Below, in pieces: positions 61,601 through 64,000 of a stretch of 64,000 bases of DNA. Origin of the DNA: Mucilaginibacter aquaedulcis (GTDB taxonomy: Bacteria; Bacteroidota; Bacteroidia; Sphingobacteriales; Sphingobacteriaceae); NCBI RefSeq assembly GCF_030409325.1, contig NZ_JAUFPR010000004.1, positions 171,548 through 235,547 on the forward strand, given 5' to 3'. The notes under the pieces are model-generated. The model worked only from the letters and a program-made list of their open reading frames with translations. It had not been told where the DNA came from and did no database searches. Each line of letters opens with the position of its first letter. Position 1 is the stretch's first letter. The position numbers and the translations under genes are program-made.

Positions 61601-62388
61601 AACAGGTTGGTACGCAGGCTAATATACCTGAACAGTACTATAAATATAGCCAGCAATGCAACAGATAACGGCGCATAACCCTTTAAGGCAATATAACTAC
61701 ATATCTTATGCATTAAAACACATAAAACCATGACGGTTAATATCCAGAAAATCAGCTCATAATATATAAAGGCGTAATTTATGCTACTGGGTTTCAGCTT
61801 TATTGAAAATAAGTAACCGCTATTGCTGCTGTGTACCTCGTAAATATTCTTGTCAGAAAAATCGGCAATGTCAAGATTATCATCTTTAATCAGATCTTTA
61901 TCAAATACATTGTGGAGGTATTCATTTTCAAAGGCATAGGTGGTTTTTACCGGAATAAAAAAAATAACCGAGAAATCTCCTTTGGTTTTTTTTATGGTTT
62001 CGTAGTAACCATTAGGCTGTTTAATAAAGGAATAACCTTCTTTTATAGATGTTAAATTATCTGGCAAAACCTTTATGCCGCTCCAAAATGCCAGACGGTT
62101 ATTGTGGAGCGTTACAAATAAAATGCGGTTTTTAATGCCAACCTCGTTAATATCATTCAGGGCATCCTGCTCATTTTCGGGCAGGTGTTTTAGCGCCTCG
62201 AACTTTTGTTTATCGCTTATCAGCCCATTGATATAAGCCTCTTTTTTATGCAGATTATCCTCAAGCGTTAAGCCCGATTTAACCAGGTTATTTACGGGAG
62301 AATAAGTTTTTTGAACAATAATAGCCGTAAATAATAAGCCTATGCCTATAAAGGTCAGCAACAAGCGTATTTTCCCGGAGTAAGTCAA
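58657..62388 (-). CDS. Large multi-pass sensor histidine kinase (NtrY-like)
   Basis: 1243 aa. An N-terminal membrane helix and an extracytoplasmic loop (~30-200) are followed by a block of about eight transmembrane helices (~205-465) and a second extracytoplasmic domain (~470-720). A membrane helix (~730-755), another sensor region, a further helix and a HAMP-like linker (ITAPLNFIQESLSKTIYGKK) come next. The kinase core has the phospho-acceptor H1035 in QVAHEIKNPLTPLKLG, N box NLLKNAIEATP, G1 KDNGNGIPE and G2 GTGLGLAFVKNSIENANG. The HisKA is NtrY-like. No response regulator is adjacent. It is larger than most kinases and well conserved in its catalytic residues. Confidence 0.9.
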   Translation of the reverse strand: MTYSGKIRLLLTFIGIGLLFTAIIVQKTYSPVNNLVKSGLTLEDNLHKKEAYINGLISDKQKFEALKHLPENEQDALNDINEVGIKNRILFVTLHNNRLAFWSGIKVLPDNLTSIKEGYSFIKQPNGYYETIKKTKGDFSVIFFIPVKTTYAFENEYLHNVFDKDLIKDDNLDIADFSDKNIYEVHSSNSGYLFSIKLKPSSINYAFIYYELIFWILTVMVLCVLMHKICSYIALKGYAPLSVALLAIFIVLFRYISLRTNLFDFSYTLDIFNPAYYASNVIYPSLGDFCINILYILWFVAYLYLQRHRLFFAIPGKPASYLITIACVIALIGSSTLLLNLFYGLVINSKIGFNVNNVLSLSGFSLIGVLMLCFSFLIFYIINEIALFICLRLAISRTHQLIILVLSTILTTVVFTLYREYTSFYVLLLMLIIIRAYGFIYHKGKLNAATFLGIVLICSLISAIKFNQFESVKERETRKALIQKLEIPDDATADYIFKKIEGQIIADSAIINYFNNTTLHNHDFLRTRFQKLYFDGYLSKYEFKVHEYNQQDQPIADDNYSLSVFKDLVLYSSFKVSDYFYRENESFGFQNYFAILPVIRNGKQLGTLVIELKSKPLQPSGSFPELLVDGHIKSEDEFKDYSYAFYIDNKLLSQKGNYVYTLNNTEFTGRSKKYQLKTTRITNGEWYESFTSYSHLIYKPSNRNLIIVSKEENTLYSSVTSLTFFFVLLLLFSAIIVTIRWVWLRVRILNINDHEIKWYFRINFDRILYRTRIQFSMIFAVMITLLMVGFITFVSISTQYHAQQDKMIRDKITRIVTAFETGAFNKYIYYVNEESQVSFNELANNYSTDLTLFDTNGIPLVTTQPKIYEYGLTAKRMNAKAFIYLSKLQKSEFVNEEKIGGLSYKAAYAPIISSNKTIAYIQLPYFSNEADYKERISALLNVMINVYAIVFIAIGLFAIIIARQITAPLNFIQESLSKTIYGKKNEHIKWARNDEIGALIKEYNKMISALEHSAHRLAQSERESAWREMAKQVAHEIKNPLTPLKLGLQLLDKSWKDKDPKFDQKFERFSKSFVEQIESLSSIASEFSAFAKMPDTRIEQINVFEMLGQAVTIFKQMDNIHIAYQPPETPFMISADRDQLLRCFNNLLKNAIEATPPDRQGIIEINYLVTSKNVLLTIKDNGNGIPENMREKIFEPNFTTKSSGTGLGLAFVKNSIENANGKIWFETTIGSGTSFYLSFPATT

Positions 62389-62420
62389 ATTTCCTTATAT
62401 AAATAAACTTCTGATAAACG

Positions 62421-62446
62421 ATACAGGCACCTTGCAGTGCCTGTAT
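62421..62446. terminator. Hairpin between fabD and the histidine kinase gene
   Basis: ATACAGGCAC (62421-62430) pairs with GTGCCTGTAT (62437-62446). The T run follows on the plus strand (TTTTTCT); on the minus strand, where fabD is read, the tail is weak. It may still separate fabD from the kinase gene. Confidence 0.55.
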
Positions 62447-62460
62447 TTTTCTAATTAATA

Positions 62461-63345
62461 TTATAAAGTTGCGCTGCTTGTAGCTACTGCCACATCAACC
62501 TTTTTTACAAGGCCTTGCAGTACTTTGCCTGGCCCTACTTCAATAAAGGAAGTGGCGCCGTCTTCAAGCATATGCTTTACGGTTTGTGTCCACCTTACGG
62601 CACCGGTAAGCTGAGCTATTAAGTTTTGTTTAATAAGCTCAGGATCTGTATAAGGCTTAGCATCAATATTTTGATATATAGGGCAAACCGGCTGGTTAAT
62701 TGTTGTAGCGACAATGGCTGCTTCCAATTCAACCCTTGCCGATTCCATCAGTGGCGAGTGGAAAGCACCGCCAACTTTTAATTTCAGGGCTCTTTTAGCG
62801 CCGGCGGCCAATAGTTTTTCGCATGCTTCATCAATTCCGGCAATGCTTCCTGAAATTACTAATTGACCAGGGCAGTTATAATTTGCAGTTACTACTACGC
62901 CGGCAGTAACCCGCTGGCAAACATCCTCAACCGTAAAATCGTCAAGCCCTAAAATTGCGGCCATGGTTGATGGTTCCAGTTCGCAGGCTTTCTGCATCGC
63001 ATTAGCACGGGCCGCTACTAAGCGCAAACCATCTTCAAATGATAAAGCTCCTGCGGCTACCAGGGCAGAAAACTCTCCCAATGAATGACCTGCTACCATC
63101 TCTGGCTTAAAATCATCACCTAAAATAGCAGCCAGGATAACAGAGTGTAAAAATATAGCGGGCTGAGTAACGTTGGTTTGAACCAGATCATCGGCTGTAC
63201 CATCAAACATTACATCGGTAATTCGGAAACCTAATATGTCATTAGCCTTTTCAAATAATTCACGCGCTTTTTCTGATTGTTCGTACAGATCTTTACCCAT
63301 ACCCGGAAACTGGGCACCCTGCCCAGGAAAAATATATGCTTTCAT
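62461..63345 (-). CDS. fabD: ACP S-malonyltransferase FabD
   Basis: 294 aa, standard size. GQGAQFPGMG (9-18) and the nucleophile S88 in AGHSLGEFSAL, the catalytic His196 in GGAFHSPLM, and QPAIFLHSVI are all present. It transfers malonyl from CoA to acyl carrier protein, supplying the extender for fatty acid synthesis. It stands alone here; the other fab genes are not in the window. folE lies ~100 bp upstream on the same strand, across a repetitive spacer. Confidence 0.96.
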   Translation of the reverse strand: MKAYIFPGQGAQFPGMGKDLYEQSEKARELFEKANDILGFRITDVMFDGTADDLVQTNVTQPAIFLHSVILAAILGDDFKPEMVAGHSLGEFSALVAAGALSFEDGLRLVAARANAMQKACELEPSTMAAILGLDDFTVEDVCQRVTAGVVVTANYNCPGQLVISGSIAGIDEACEKLLAAGAKRALKLKVGGAFHSPLMESARVELEAAIVATTINQPVCPIYQNIDAKPYTDPELIKQNLIAQLTGAVRWTQTVKHMLEDGATSFIEVGPGKVLQGLVKKVDVAVATSSATL

Positions 63346-63347
63346 TA

Positions 63348-63443
63348 GCCCCCTAACCCCCTAAAGGGAAAATTGTTGTAAAATGTTTATAATTTATATT
63401 TATTAATAGCTTTTTCTACCTCCCCTTGTAGAGGGCAAAAAGG
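63348..63443. repeat. Possible short interspersed repeat between folE and fabD
   Basis: The fabD start is flanked by CCCCCTAACCCCCTAAAGGG (63350-63369), and the folE stop side by CCTCCCCTTGTAGAGGGC. These C-rich/G-rich blocks resemble short repeats commonly scattered in Sphingobacteriaceae intergenic DNA and differ from the AT-rich spacer between them. Confidence 0.4.
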
Positions 63444-63444
63444 T

Positions 63445-64000
63445 TTAGCCAAGCTTTGCTGATATTAAGTTTAAAAACTCTGTACGGGTTTTTTCCTTTA
63501 AAAACTCACCTGTAAATGCCGATGTGGTTGTTACAGAATTTTGTTTCTGCACACCCCGCATGCTCATACACAAGTGCCTGCATTCAATAACCACACCCAC
63601 ACCTATAGGATTAAGTGTATCCTGTATACAATCACGTATTTCGTTGGTGAGGCGCTCCTGTACCTGCAGGCGGCGGGCAAACACATCAACTATACGGGGT
63701 ATTTTACTCAGGCCCACAACGTATCCGTTAGGGATATAAGCTATATGCGCTTTGCCAAAAAACGGAAGCATATGATGCTCGCACATCGAGTACACTTCAA
63801 TATCCTTAACAATTACCATTTGGCTATACTCTTCTTTAAACATAGCCGAATTAAGTATCTCTTTGGCATCGAGATCATACCCATGGGTAAGGTACAGCAT
63901 GGCTTTAGCCATACGTTCAGGTGTTTTTAAAAGGCCTTCGCGTTCAGGATCTTCGCCAATTTGTTTTAAAACATCATGATAATGGGTAGATAGGTTATGG
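63445..64000 (-). CDS. folE: GTP cyclohydrolase I, 5' end beyond the window
   Basis: Partial: the frame stays open past the Met at 63912 to the window edge (reading HNLSTHYHDVLKQIGEDPER then EGLLKTPERMAKAML), so the true start lies beyond 64000. About 185 residues are visible. Zinc ligands are in SMCEHHMLPFFG and ECRHLCMSMRGVQ, with the active-site stretch VQERLTNEIRD. It makes 7,8-dihydroneopterin triphosphate from GTP, the first step of folate and pterin synthesis. The conserved core is complete. Confidence 0.96.
   Translation of the reverse strand, partial: HNLSTHYHDVLKQIGEDPEREGLLKTPERMAKAMLYLTHGYDLDAKEILNSAMFKEEYSQMVIVKDIEVYSMCEHHMLPFFGKAHIAYIPNGYVVGLSKIPRIVDVFARRLQVQERLTNEIRDCIQDTLNPIGVGVVIECRHLCMSMRGVQKQNSVTTTSAFTGEFLKEKTRTEFLNLISAKLG

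Overview
The window is a piece of a Bacteroidota chromosome, most likely from the Sphingobacteriaceae (Mucilaginibacter/Pedobacter-like). The signs are a rimP-nusA-infB operon with the Bacteroidota-type IF-2, a large type IX-secreted (T9SS) protein, an STN-type TonB-dependent receptor next to a DUF4249 lipoprotein, TAnnTTTG -7 promoter boxes, and weak or absent Shine-Dalgarno sequences. The genus is an inference; the phylum-level call is firm.

Layout. 1-13,041: chromosomal regulators (small HTH protein, receiver-only response regulator, PAS-AraC regulator, LysR regulator), a 1306-aa repeat-containing T9SS protein, a formylglycine-generating enzyme with both catalytic cysteines, and a membrane protein/histidine kinase pair. 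13,042-38,879: a ~25.8-kb integrative and mobilizable element inserted in the 3' end of tRNA-Asp(GTC), bounded by a 27-bp direct repeat. 38,858-64,000: the restored tRNA-Asp, then housekeeping and envelope genes (MG2-like protein, DUF4249 lipoprotein, TonB receptor, infB, nusA, rimP, S9 peptidase, FAD enzyme, BstA-like DinB protein, a large NtrY-like kinase, fabD, and folE cut by the window edge).

The element carries two kinds of gene. Its mobility kit is a tRNA-proximal tyrosine integrase, a second tyrosine recombinase, an excisionase-like HTH protein, a MobC-like RHH protein, a relaxase with a membrane-protein ORF nested in another frame, and candidate oriT hairpins. There are no transfer (Tra) genes, so it would need a helper. 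Its cargo is a dense defence island. A seven-gene tightly packed operon (13,403-21,783) starts with Hachiman (HamA DUF1837 nuclease and HamB SF2 helicase). It continues with a PARP-like ADP-ribosyltransferase candidate, an unrecognised protein, a GIY-YIG (T5orf172) nuclease, an OLD-family ATPase/TOPRIM nuclease and a compact UvrD-like helicase; the last two form a Gabija-like pair. Around it lie a wHTH-PD-(D/E)XK protein convergent with the operon, a TIGR04141 protein, a macro-domain/KAP NTPase with a DUF6615-type nuclease, and an AbiE-like toxin-antitoxin pair.

The most interesting possibility is that the seven-gene operon is a composite defence system and not two independent ones. Its overlapping genes join two nuclease-helicase modules through an ART-like enzyme, an unknown protein and a GIY-YIG nuclease. 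A macro-domain protein, the usual eraser or reader of ADP-ribose, is encoded on the same element. Functions are read from motifs by eye; no database search was run.
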